From Flavobacteriales bacterium UBA7468 (GTDB lineage: Bacteria; Bacteroidota; Bacteroidia; Flavobacteriales_D; Crocinitomicaceae): a DNA stretch of 64,000 bases. Below are positions 35,348 through 43,238 of this stretch, in pieces; position 1 is the first letter of the stretch; every line of letters starts with the position of its first letter. Made by a program: the position numbers and the translations under genes. Under the pieces are notes generated by a model. It did not search any database, was not told where the DNA came from, and saw nothing but the letters and a program-made list of their open reading frames with translations. The stretch is from positions 1 through 64,000 of the forward strand of contig DLPC01000015.1 of assembly GCA_002478565.1 (NCBI GenBank), written 5' to 3'.

Positions 35348-36142
35348 ATGAAAAAATGGTTGAAAATAACGCTTTGGGTTTTGGTGTTGCTACTGGTTAG
35401 CACCGTTTTTTTCTTTGCGTTTCAAGCGGAAAATAGTAAAACCTTACGAATGCCAGCAATTGCCATTCATGTTGAGGGGGAAAGTGCTTTTTTAACAGAA
35501 AAAGAACTCATCGATCGCCTAAAAATTCGCAACTTATTTCGCAAGGAAATGCAAGTGGGTGCTCTTAAAATTCATACCATAGAGCGAAATATCAAGGCAA
35601 TGCCGGAGGTAAAGAAAGTCGAAGTCTTTAAACACATCGGTGATAAGTGGGAAATTCAATTAGAATTGCGCAAACCTATTGCTAGAATCTTCAATTCAAT
35701 TGGTCAAAGCTATTACCTTGATCAAGACGGATTTATGATGTACAGATCTGCACTTCATACAGCTCGTGTATTGGTATTTTCTGGTGCAATTCACGATGTC
35801 TACAACCCACGTCTCCACTGTGATTTTATTAACAATGGTACTTTGAAAAGTTCTCAAAAAATCAATCAAATCTACCATATTTCAAATTATGTTTGTAATG
35901 ATCCACTAATGCACAAATTAATCGGGCAAATACATCTCCAAAAAAACGGTGATTTTGTCTTAATTCCTTTGGTTGGTGATCAAAAAATCATCTTTGGAGC
36001 AGCGCCCAACCCAGAACTTGTCCAAGACAAATTCGAAAGACTGGAGCACTTCTACAAAGAGGCGCTACCGCATGAAGGTTGGAATAAATACAAAGAAATA
36101 AGTGTCAAATATGAAGGACAGATCGTTTGCAGAAAAAGATAA
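35348..36142 (+). CDS. ftsQ: Cell division protein FtsQ
   Basis: A 264-residue bitopic divisome protein that recruits FtsL and the FtsW-FtsI synthase. It has a short cytoplasmic N terminus, a membrane segment (about residues 7-27, LWVLVLLLVSTVFFFAF) and a periplasmic POTRA-like region (about 40-110; AIHVEGESAFLTEKELIDRL, then NIKAMPEVKKVEVFKHIGD). Sequence identity to E. coli FtsQ is low in this phylum, so the call rests on place in the cluster, topology and the POTRA pattern. Its 3' end overlaps the start of ftsA by 32 bp. Confidence 0.88.
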   Translation: MKKWLKITLWVLVLLLVSTVFFFAFQAENSKTLRMPAIAIHVEGESAFLTEKELIDRLKIRNLFRKEMQVGALKIHTIERNIKAMPEVKKVEVFKHIGDKWEIQLELRKPIARIFNSIGQSYYLDQDGFMMYRSALHTARVLVFSGAIHDVYNPRLHCDFINNGTLKSSQKINQIYHISNYVCNDPLMHKLIGQIHLQKNGDFVLIPLVGDQKIIFGAAPNPELVQDKFERLEHFYKEALPHEGWNKYKEISVKYEGQIVCRKR

Positions 36143-37496
36143 AGCGCCAGAAGTGAAGCGTACACGCGTTGTGGTTGGTCTGGATATCGGTACAACCAAA
36201 ATCGCTTGTTTTGTTGGTCGAAAAAATGAGCACAACAAAATTGAAATCATTGCGATGGGTAAAAGCGAGTCACTTGGTGTGATGCGCGGCGTGGTGTCTA
36301 ATATCGAACGAACAGTACAGTCTATCAATGCGGCTGTTGAAGCCACTCAAAATGCAGTAGACGGCAATCTCAAAATTAAAAATGTTCACGTCGGAATCGC
36401 AGGGCAGCATATCAAAAGCAAGCAGCATCGCGGAATCTATACAAGACGCACCGTCAATGGAGAAATATCTCAAGCAGACATCGACTCATTTGTCGATGAC
36501 ATGTATCAGCTTGTCATGAATCCGGGTGAGGAAATCATTACGGTTATTCCACAGGAGTATATTGTCGATGGTGAACCTGAAATCAAAGATCCTATCGGGA
36601 TGGGAGGAGTGCGTCTAGAGGCGAATTTCCATATTATCAGCGGGCAGGTTACTAACGTCACCAACATCACCCGATGCATTGAGCGTTCTGGCCTCAGTGT
36701 CAAAGACATCATCCTTGAACCGATTGCATCAGCTGAAGCTGTGCTCTCAGAAGAAGAGAAAGAAGCTGGTGTGGTACTTGTTGATATCGGTGGAGGAACC
36801 ACTGACGTGGCTATTTTCCACGATGGCCTGATCCGTCATACAGCCGTTATTCCTTTCGGAGGAAACGTCATTACCCAAGACATCAAAGAAGGATGTCGCA
36901 TCATGCAACGACAAGCCGAAATGCTCAAAGTTAAATTCGGAAGTGCCTTAGCATCAGAAAGTAAAGAAAATGAAGTGGTTTGCATCCCGGGCTTGAAAGG
37001 CCGCGAACCAAAAGAAATTACACTTCGTAATTTGGCCAGTATCATTCAGGCCAGAATGGAAGAAATCATCGAACTTGTCAATCTCGAAATCAGAAATTCT
37101 GGCTACGAGAAAAAACTCATCGGTGGTATTGTCGTTACTGGTGGCGGTTCTCAATTAAAGCACCTTACCCAGCTCATCGAATATCTTACAGGCATGGATG
37201 CTCGCATCGGATACCCAACCGAGCACCTCGCCAATACCAATGACCTCGACAAATTGGCAAGTCCTATGTTTGCTACAGGTATTGGGTTGGTTTTGAAAGG
37301 TTTTGAAACCGTTGAGTCAGCATTGCCATGGGAACAACCTGCGGAAACTGCCAATTCAGCGCAAGGTCAAGCAATCGAGAAACAACAAGAAAAAACAAAA
37401 GGACACTCAAACATCGAACGCCGAGGTAAATTTTTCAATCGCATCTTAGATCCATTGAAAACATTTTTCAACGACGAAGACGATCAAGATATATAG
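36111..37496 (+). CDS. ftsA: Cell division protein FtsA
   Basis: FtsA is an actin-like ATPase that ties FtsZ filaments to the membrane. The 461-residue protein has VVVGLDIGTTKIACFVG (phosphate 1), the SHS2/1C domain, VLVDIGGGTTDVAIF (phosphate 2) and GIVVTGGGSQLKHL (adenosine motif). The C terminus ends with an amphipathic stretch (FFNRILDPLKTFFNDEDD) that fits the membrane-targeting helix. I chose the ATG at 36111; a GTG at 36102 would add three residues. It overlaps ftsQ by 32 bp and precedes ftsZ by 27 bp. Confidence 0.96.
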   Translation: MKDRSFAEKDKAPEVKRTRVVVGLDIGTTKIACFVGRKNEHNKIEIIAMGKSESLGVMRGVVSNIERTVQSINAAVEATQNAVDGNLKIKNVHVGIAGQHIKSKQHRGIYTRRTVNGEISQADIDSFVDDMYQLVMNPGEEIITVIPQEYIVDGEPEIKDPIGMGGVRLEANFHIISGQVTNVTNITRCIERSGLSVKDIILEPIASAEAVLSEEEKEAGVVLVDIGGGTTDVAIFHDGLIRHTAVIPFGGNVITQDIKEGCRIMQRQAEMLKVKFGSALASESKENEVVCIPGLKGREPKEITLRNLASIIQARMEEIIELVNLEIRNSGYEKKLIGGIVVTGGGSQLKHLTQLIEYLTGMDARIGYPTEHLANTNDLDKLASPMFATGIGLVLKGFETVESALPWEQPAETANSAQGQAIEKQQEKTKGHSNIERRGKFFNRILDPLKTFFNDEDDQDI

Positions 37497-37523
37497 CAAG
37501 CAACTAGAAAAGAAACCGAACAA

Positions 37524-39218
37524 ATGGAAATGGAATTCGACCTACCTAAACACGACAAACCTCAAGCCCAATCTATCATCAAAGTAATTGGTGTGGGTGG
37601 CGGTGGTTCAAACGCTGTCAATCACATGTACTTGCAAGGAATTGCTGGTGTAGATTTCATCGTTTGTAACACTGACTGTCAAGCGCTTGATATTTCTCCT
37701 GTACCCTTCAAAATCCAACTTGGACCAAACCTCACTGAAGGTCGTGGGGCAGGCATGATACCTGAAGTCGGGATGAACGCTGCTATGGAAAATATTCAAG
37801 AAATCCGTGAGTTGTTGTCCAAAGACACCAAAATGGTTTTCGTTACTGCCGGAATGGGAGGTGGTACTGGTACCGGTGCTGCACCCGTTATTGCTCAGGT
37901 TGCCCGAGACCTCGGAATTCTTACGGTTGGTATTGTAACCGTCCCATTTAATTTTGAAGGACGCAAAAGACGCCAACAAGCCGAGGAAGGTCTTGAGCGC
38001 ATGCGCCAAAACGTAGATACTTTACTCATCATCAACAATGAAAAATTGCGCGAGTTCGGACGCAATATGTCGTTGTCCGAGGCTTTCTCGCATGCCGATG
38101 ACGTACTTACGGTTGCTGCTAAAGGAATTGCAGAAGTAATTTCAGTTACTGGTTCTATTAACGTTGATTTCAATGACGTCAATACAGTGATGCGCAATTC
38201 AGGACATGCCATTATGGGTAGCGCCATCGCTTCAGGTCAAGACCGCGCACTTCAGGCTGTTCAAGCTGCACTGAGCTCACCATTACTTGATGACGACAAC
38301 ATCAGTGGCGCTCGCTACGTGTTGCTCAATATCAGCTATGGTGATCAAGAAGTCATGATGGATGAAATTACTGAAATCACAGACTACATTCAAGAAGCAG
38401 CGGGGTCAACTGCTGATGTCATTTGGGGTCATGCCAAAGATGCTTCTTTGGGCGATCAGCTCAGCATCACTATCATTGCAACTGGTTTTTCTTCTTCTCC
38501 ATTGTCAGGAGCACCTAGTCAAGAAAGAACTGTTGTTGTTCTTGAAGAAGATAACAAACAAGAAATTGTAGCTCCTTTGAGTTCGCCATTTCAAAGCATA
38601 GCTCAGGCACCCATCCAGACGCCAATTCAAGAAGTTAAAGTTCAAGATGAACCTTTCATGAAAGAAGTTGAGCAAGAAATCACTTCAGCGGCTCCAATTT
38701 TTACTCCAACACCTGCAGCAACTCCTGAAAAAACTACCTTTAATCTCTATGACGAACCTGCAATTGAACCTGTTTCTGAGGTAGAAGCAGCTCAACCAGA
38801 GCCAGCCATGACTTGGGATGTATTTGATGTACAAACCGAAGTAAGCGCTCCGGTCCAAAACCCTTTTGCTGAAGTACAAAGCCCGATTCATTCTGCACCT
38901 GTAGTCAAACATATTTTAGAAGATGAAGCGATTCAAAAGGTCAATCTTGAAGAGCCTAAAAGAACGCTGAGCCCTGAAGAGCAGATGCGTAAAGTTCAAG
39001 AGCGTGTAGCTAGAATTCAAGAATTCACTTCAAAACTAAAACGTCCAGAAGGCATCATTGAATTTGAAAACGAGCCGGCATTTGTTCGTCGCAACATTGC
39101 CTTGCAACAAACACAGCCTAGTGCAACCGAGCAAGTATCTCGTTTTGGAATTGCTGCAGATGCCAATGGTAATGCTAGCCTTCGTAACAATAGCTTTCTT
39201 CACGATAACGTAGACTAA
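37524..39218 (+). CDS. ftsZ: Cell division protein FtsZ
   Basis: FtsZ is the tubulin-like GTPase that forms the Z ring. The 564-residue protein has KVIGVGGGGSNAVNHM at the N terminus, the GTP loop GGGTGTGAAPVIA, FNFEGRKRRQQAEEGL and NVDFNDVNTVMRNSG. The globular part ends near residue 325. A long acidic, proline-rich linker (about 330-505) follows, then an EPAFVRRN segment, which resembles the PAFxRR C-terminal peptide of this phylum that binds FtsA, and a further tail of about 45 residues. The length exceeds E. coli FtsZ (383 residues), which is normal for Bacteroidota. yqeY follows 2 bp later. Confidence 0.97.
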   Translation: MEMEFDLPKHDKPQAQSIIKVIGVGGGGSNAVNHMYLQGIAGVDFIVCNTDCQALDISPVPFKIQLGPNLTEGRGAGMIPEVGMNAAMENIQEIRELLSKDTKMVFVTAGMGGGTGTGAAPVIAQVARDLGILTVGIVTVPFNFEGRKRRQQAEEGLERMRQNVDTLLIINNEKLREFGRNMSLSEAFSHADDVLTVAAKGIAEVISVTGSINVDFNDVNTVMRNSGHAIMGSAIASGQDRALQAVQAALSSPLLDDDNISGARYVLLNISYGDQEVMMDEITEITDYIQEAAGSTADVIWGHAKDASLGDQLSITIIATGFSSSPLSGAPSQERTVVVLEEDNKQEIVAPLSSPFQSIAQAPIQTPIQEVKVQDEPFMKEVEQEITSAAPIFTPTPAATPEKTTFNLYDEPAIEPVSEVEAAQPEPAMTWDVFDVQTEVSAPVQNPFAEVQSPIHSAPVVKHILEDEAIQKVNLEEPKRTLSPEEQMRKVQERVARIQEFTSKLKRPEGIIEFENEPAFVRRNIALQQTQPSATEQVSRFGIAADANGNASLRNNSFLHDNVD

Positions 39219-39220
39219 TC

Positions 39221-39670
39221 ATGAGTTTTACTGAACGCATCAATGCGGACATCAAGAGCGCAATGCTTGCTCGAGAAAAAGAAAAATTAGCAGCACTCAG
39301 AGATATCAAATCTAAATTGTTGCTTGAGGCAACCTCTGGTGCTTCAGGCGAGGTATCTGACGAAACAGCCATCAAAATTTGTGTCAAATTACACAAACAA
39401 AGAATGGAAACTTACGCCTTGTATCAAGCTCAAAACCGTGAAGATCTCGCGGCAGAAGAACTTTTTCAAGCAAAGGTCATAGAAGCATATTTACCTCAAA
39501 TGCTCAACGAAGAAGAATTGCGTGCCGAGGTTCTTGCTGCTAAGGCGAGTACAGGAGCTCAAGGTCCTCAAGATATGGGTAAACTAATGGGTGTGCTTTC
39601 TGCCAAACTAGCTGGAAAGGCTGATGGTAAAGCTATTGCGGCTATGGTTAAAGAAGTTTTGGCACAATAG
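39221..39670 (+). CDS. GatB/YqeY domain-containing protein
   Basis: A 149-residue cytoplasmic protein of the YqeY family, related to the C-terminal helical domain of the GatB amidotransferase subunit. It shows the family pattern MSFTERINADIKSAMLAREKEKLAALRDIKS at the start (helical, with conserved KLAALR), then KQRMETYALYQAQNREDLAAEE and LPQMLNEEELRAEV, and DMGKLMGVLSAKLAGKADGKA. Its role is unknown; a tRNA-related function is only suggested. It directly follows ftsZ, a gene order often seen in Bacteroidota, and ends 2 bp before mtnB. Confidence 0.92.
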   Translation: MSFTERINADIKSAMLAREKEKLAALRDIKSKLLLEATSGASGEVSDETAIKICVKLHKQRMETYALYQAQNREDLAAEELFQAKVIEAYLPQMLNEEELRAEVLAAKASTGAQGPQDMGKLMGVLSAKLAGKADGKAIAAMVKEVLAQ

Positions 39671-39672
39671 CC

Positions 39673-40254
39673 ATGAAAACTGAACTTGCCCAATTAATTC
39701 AAGCGCTGAATCAGCGTGGTTGGTCGCCGGCTACCTCCACGAATTATTCGTTTATTGACGAGCACCAGCAATGTTGGGTATCTCGTTCGGGTATCAATAA
39801 AGCCAATTTCACCGAACATGATTTCATGACCATTGATCAAGATGGTATAGGTATCGGTGCTTTCCATGGTGTCAAGCCTTCGGATGAGACAAAAATACAT
39901 TTATGGATTTATGAAAATTTCCCTGAAGCTAAGGTGATTTTACACAGTCATTCAAAATATCCAGTTCTGATTTCGCAATACAACGAGCATTTTTTCACTG
40001 TTCAAGGATACGAACTGCAAAAAGGTTTTAAAGGCTGCAAATCTCATCTAGACACCCTCAACATCCCTATCGTAGACAACGATCAAGACATTCAAATTTT
40101 GTGTACAGGACTGACTGCACGCAAATCTGATATACAGCATCATTGCTTCATTATTGCTGGGCACGGCACCTATGCCTGGGGAGAAAATCTATTCGAAGCA
40201 CAAAGGCATCTCGAGACTTTAGATTACCTTTGTGAGTGTGAATTTTTACTATAA
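39673..40254 (+). CDS. mtnB: Methylthioribulose-1-phosphate dehydratase
   Basis: MtnB dehydrates 5-methylthioribulose 1-phosphate in the methionine salvage pathway. The 193-residue class II aldolase-like enzyme has zinc ligands in VILHSHSKYPVL and HHCFIIAGHGTYAWG, plus FHGVKPSDETKIHLWIYENFP. It starts 2 bp after yqeY and ends 2 bp before mtnD, so the salvage genes sit at the end of the dcw transcript unless an internal promoter exists. mtnA or mtnK is not in the window. Confidence 0.93.
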   Translation: MKTELAQLIQALNQRGWSPATSTNYSFIDEHQQCWVSRSGINKANFTEHDFMTIDQDGIGIGAFHGVKPSDETKIHLWIYENFPEAKVILHSHSKYPVLISQYNEHFFTVQGYELQKGFKGCKSHLDTLNIPIVDNDQDIQILCTGLTARKSDIQHHCFIIAGHGTYAWGENLFEAQRHLETLDYLCECEFLL

Positions 40255-40256
40255 AA

Positions 40257-40802
40257 ATGGCAATCTTATCTGTCCCAAAAACTGGTCTTGAGATTCAAGA
40301 TCCAGCAAGCATTCAAAATTACCTCAATGACCTTGGCGTCTATTTTGAGCAATGGCATTGTGATGTCATTTTCTCAGATACCGCTACTCAAGAAGAAATT
40401 TTGGCAGCCTATTCCAAAGACCTCGACCCATTTATGAAAAATGGTGGTTACCTTACTGCTGATGTCATTTCAATCCATGCTCAAACGCCTAACTACGAGG
40501 CAATCAGGGCAAAATTTTTGGCAGAGCACGTTCATACAGAAGATGAAATCCGTTTTTTTGTTGATGGACAAGGACTCTTTTGGTTCAACTTGGAGGGTCA
40601 TGATGTATTTAATGTGCTTTGCGAACGTGGCGACTTAATCAGTGTTCCGGCAGGTACCAAACATTGGTTCGATGCCGGCGAAACCAACCCGTTTGTGAAA
40701 GCTATCCGTATTTTTACAGATATGTCAGGCTGGACGCCACATTATACTGAGGCTGGAACTGAACAAAACTTTTCTGATTTTAAAATTCCTACGCGTGGAT
40801 AA
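40257..40802 (+). CDS. mtnD: Acireductone dioxygenase
   Basis: MtnD oxidises acireductone to the 2-keto acid precursor of methionine plus formate when iron-bound, or to a CO-releasing dead end when nickel-bound. The 181-residue cupin carries the metal motif HVHTEDEIRFFVDGQGLFW (His, His, Glu) and the fourth ligand in VPAGTKHWFD. The length matches bacterial enzymes. It lies 2 bp after mtnB and overlaps mtnC by 8 bp. Confidence 0.95.
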   Translation: MAILSVPKTGLEIQDPASIQNYLNDLGVYFEQWHCDVIFSDTATQEEILAAYSKDLDPFMKNGGYLTADVISIHAQTPNYEAIRAKFLAEHVHTEDEIRFFVDGQGLFWFNLEGHDVFNVLCERGDLISVPAGTKHWFDAGETNPFVKAIRIFTDMSGWTPHYTEAGTEQNFSDFKIPTRG

Positions 40803-41478
40803 GCAGATTAAATACATTCTTACCGACATCGAAGGAACAACAAGTTCAGTTAGTTTTGTTTATGAGGTACTGTTCCCTTATTTCCGGGACCATATTCAAG
40901 ATTTACCAAAGCTTTCTTCGATTAATGAAGTCAAACAGGCTTTTACAGAGGTCATTGAAATCGTTGAGCAAGAGGAACACAAACACCTTACCACCACCGA
41001 GGAAGTTTTGTATTATTTGCGTTTATGGAGTGAGCAAGATCGAAAGATTACTCCCCTAAAGACCTTACAAGGTTTGATTTGGAAAAGTGCATACGAATCT
41101 GGTGACATCAAAGGACATGTATATGAAGATGTCCCAACTGCACTCAATCAATGGCGGGCAAGCGGACTTAAACTAGGTGTATTTTCATCGGGTTCTATTG
41201 CTGCTCAAAAATTATTGTTTCGTTTCAGTGATTTTGGTGATCTCACAGCGCATTTCTCCAATCATTTTGATACCAATACGGGCTCCAAAAAAGAAAGTAC
41301 CACTTACACTGATATTGCCAATTTCTTGGGGCTTGAAGCCCATGAAATATTGTTCCTTTCTGATGTAGTAGCCGAATTACAAGCTGCCCAACAGGCTGGA
41401 ATGCAGACAACACAATTGCTCAGAGCAGAAACCAAACCGGAGTGGCCACAAAGCGCTCATAGCTTTCTAGAAATATAA
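40795..41478 (+). CDS. mtnC: Enolase-phosphatase E1
   Basis: MtnC enolises and dephosphorylates 2,3-diketo-5-methylthiopentyl-1-phosphate to acireductone, the substrate of MtnD. The 227-residue HAD-family enzyme has the nucleophile motif as ILTDIEGTTSSVSFVYEVLFPYF, where DxEGTT is typical of E1, then VFSSGSIAAQKLLF and the acidic FLSDVVAELQAAQQAG. No ATG fits: the start is GTG at 40795, inside mtnD. That 8-bp overlap suggests coupled translation. A terminator follows 36 bp after the stop. Confidence 0.93.
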   Translation: MDKQIKYILTDIEGTTSSVSFVYEVLFPYFRDHIQDLPKLSSINEVKQAFTEVIEIVEQEEHKHLTTTEEVLYYLRLWSEQDRKITPLKTLQGLIWKSAYESGDIKGHVYEDVPTALNQWRASGLKLGVFSSGSIAAQKLLFRFSDFGDLTAHFSNHFDTNTGSKKESTTYTDIANFLGLEAHEILFLSDVVAELQAAQQAGMQTTQLLRAETKPEWPQSAHSFLEI

Positions 41479-41514
41479 GCGCCCAATTTGTAAAGCATTC
41501 AAGTGATTAGATAT

Positions 41515-41542
41515 AAAAAAAGCCGCTCTAAAGCGGCTTTTT
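41515..41542. terminator. Bidirectional intrinsic terminator between mtnC and the DUF1573 gene
   Basis: Arms AGCCGCT (41521-41527) and AGCGGCT (41532-41538) with a 4-base loop are flanked by an A run on the left and a T run on the right. It can end both the rightward mtn transcript and the leftward DUF1573 transcript. Confidence 0.88.
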
Positions 41543-41561
41543 CAATTCTATGGAATTTCAA

Positions 41562-42005
41562 TTAGTTGTTAGTTGGCGCACCAGCGTTGTTAACTGGCAT
41601 ACCGCTTTCTGGAGCAGGGCCTACTTCACCTTTAATGCGAATCACTTTGTTAGGCTCGTTGATAGCATTTGAAGTAATGGTTACGCTTTTGTTGATAGGA
41701 CCTGGACGGTTGGTATCGTATTTGACGCGGATGGTACCTTTCGCACCTGGAGCAATTGGCTCTTTCGGCCACTCAGGAACTGTACAACCACATGATCCTT
41801 TTGCGTTTGAAATGATCAATGGTTCGTCACCCGTATTCTTGAATTCAAAACTACAGTAGGGTTCACCACCGTATTTGATGTTTCCGTAGTCGTGTACTTC
41901 TTTGTTAAATTCAATTTTAGCACCTTTTTCAATTTGTGCACTTACGTTGTTCAGGCCAAGAATAGCCATGAATACTACGCCAAAAGAAAGCAATAATTTT
42001 TTCAT
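41562..42005 (-). CDS. DUF1573 domain-containing exported protein
   Basis: A 147-residue exported protein. Residues 1-23 are a signal peptide (ending NVSAQ). The remainder is one DUF1573 beta-sandwich of the ASPM/SPD-2/Hydin type: DYGNIKYGGEPYCSFEFKNTG, then KGSCGCTVPEWPKEPIAPG and ITSNAINEPNKVIRIKG. The GSCGCT cysteines are a constant feature of the family. The ATG at 42005 was chosen because it opens the signal peptide; an upstream ATG at 42041 would add 12 polar residues. The function is unknown. Confidence 0.88.
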   Translation of the reverse strand: MKKLLLSFGVVFMAILGLNNVSAQIEKGAKIEFNKEVHDYGNIKYGGEPYCSFEFKNTGDEPLIISNAKGSCGCTVPEWPKEPIAPGAKGTIRVKYDTNRPGPINKSVTITSNAINEPNKVIRIKGEVGPAPESGMPVNNAGAPTNN

Positions 42006-42078
42006 GTTTATCAGTTTTACTTTTCGAAAGTTAAGGAGCAATGTTTTGAATATTTCTTATTTAACACTTCATTAACAT

Positions 42079-43077
42079 CTACTCGCGTTTGAGCCAGCCT
42101 CGTTTGATAAAGTAGATGAGCATAGCAATACCAATGATGATCATGACTCCTATTACCGTATAATATCCGTATGGATATTGAAGTTCAGGCATGTACTTAA
42201 AATTCATTCCGTAGACGCCTACGATAAATGTCAGCGGTATAAAGATACTGCTCACGACGGTCAACACTTTCATGATTTCATTCATGCGCTGTCCTTGAGC
42301 GGCATAATAAAGGTTTGAAAGGCTTTCGAGAATTTGTTTGTGGGCATCGATATCTTCGAGTAGACTTGTACAGCTGTTGCGTAAATTTTTAAAGTAGTGT
42401 TTATTGGCAGGATCAATCAAGGCATGATCCATATTTTCTAGGCCAGCAAGTAAATCTTTGATAGGTTGAATCAATTTACGCAATTCGATAAGCTCTCTTT
42501 TTTGCATTTCTATGCCTCTTAAAAGTTCGCTCTTCATATTGGTATGAATCCCGGTATCGAGGAGGTCTATTTGATCAGAAACATTTTCCGTTTTGACAAA
42601 AATTTCATCAATGAGTGCATCAAGTAAACGAAATAATAAAAAATCGCTTTTTTGACTTCGGATCTTACCCTTTGATTTTTCAATGCGCTCTCTGACATCT
42701 GCAAAATGCTGACCTTGGTGGTCCTGGAAGGAAAGTAAAAAGTTTTTGCCTAGTACAAATGAGAGTTTTTCAGTTTCACTCGCAAAATGCGAATTGTTTC
42801 TTAAAGTATGAATTTGAAAAAATAAATAGTTCGGGTATTCTTCTACCTTTGATCTTCTGAGGGGCAAGAAAATACTTTCAATACTTAGTTTGTCAAGATT
42901 CAACTTTTGACAAAGCAATTCAAGTGCATCTCGCTGTTCTAAATCATGAAAATTGAGCCAATAGACGTAGTCTTGATCGATGGAGTTTGGCTCGAAATCG
43001 GAACATATTTGCTGGACAGTTTCATTTCTTACAGCAAAAAATTCTTGGCTGTACTGATAGAGTTGTGCTCTTTTCAC
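42079..43077 (-). CDS. corA: CorA family magnesium/cobalt transporter
   Basis: CorA is a pentameric inner membrane channel for Mg2+ and Co2+. The 332-residue protein has a large acidic cytoplasmic domain and two C-terminal membrane segments; the first ends with YGMNF, the selectivity signature, and the last is followed by a basic tail (IKRGWLKRE). I propose a GTG start at 43077, which overlaps the stop of the small upstream gene as GTGA. A TTG at 43116 would also keep the frame. The feo genes lie upstream, so CorA may be co-expressed with iron uptake. Confidence 0.9.
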   Translation of the reverse strand: MKRAQLYQYSQEFFAVRNETVQQICSDFEPNSIDQDYVYWLNFHDLEQRDALELLCQKLNLDKLSIESIFLPLRRSKVEEYPNYLFFQIHTLRNNSHFASETEKLSFVLGKNFLLSFQDHQGQHFADVRERIEKSKGKIRSQKSDFLLFRLLDALIDEIFVKTENVSDQIDLLDTGIHTNMKSELLRGIEMQKRELIELRKLIQPIKDLLAGLENMDHALIDPANKHYFKNLRNSCTSLLEDIDAHKQILESLSNLYYAAQGQRMNEIMKVLTVVSSIFIPLTFIVGVYGMNFKYMPELQYPYGYYTVIGVMIIIGIAMLIYFIKRGWLKRE

Positions 43078-43217
43078 TTGTTTTTCATTTGCTGGGTTTC
43101 TGCTGACATCCCGCAACCACTGCAGCTATTTTTTTTAGCAAAAAAGTTTTGATAAAATCTGTTGGCTAGAAAACCTAGTGCAACTAAACAAATAATAATA
43201 ACGAGGATGTTTTGCAT
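43074..43217 (-). CDS. FeoB-associated cysteine-rich small membrane protein
   Basis: A 47-residue protein: MQNILVIIICLVALGFLANR is one membrane segment, FYQNFFAKKN is a basic linker, and SCSGCGMSAE carries a CxxC pair. It lies 21 bp after feoB on the same strand, where small FeoB-associated cysteine-rich proteins are often encoded. Its stop overlaps a GTG start of corA by 4 bp. The role in ferrous iron transport is not established; the cysteines could bind metal or a partner. The gene is short and easily missed. Confidence 0.82.
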   Translation of the reverse strand: MQNILVIIICLVALGFLANRFYQNFFAKKNSCSGCGMSAETQQMKNK

Positions 43218-43238
43218 AACGAAAAGTACAAAATAATC

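Noticed and set aside
39050..39218. FtsZ tail beyond the EPAFVRR segment as a novel fusion
   Set aside because: Long linkers and short tails after this segment are common in Bacteroidota FtsZ; there is no added domain.
23805..39218. Absence of murF, murB and ddl from the dcw cluster as a deletion
   Set aside because: This gene order without those genes is the usual one in Bacteroidota, so it is not a sign of loss.
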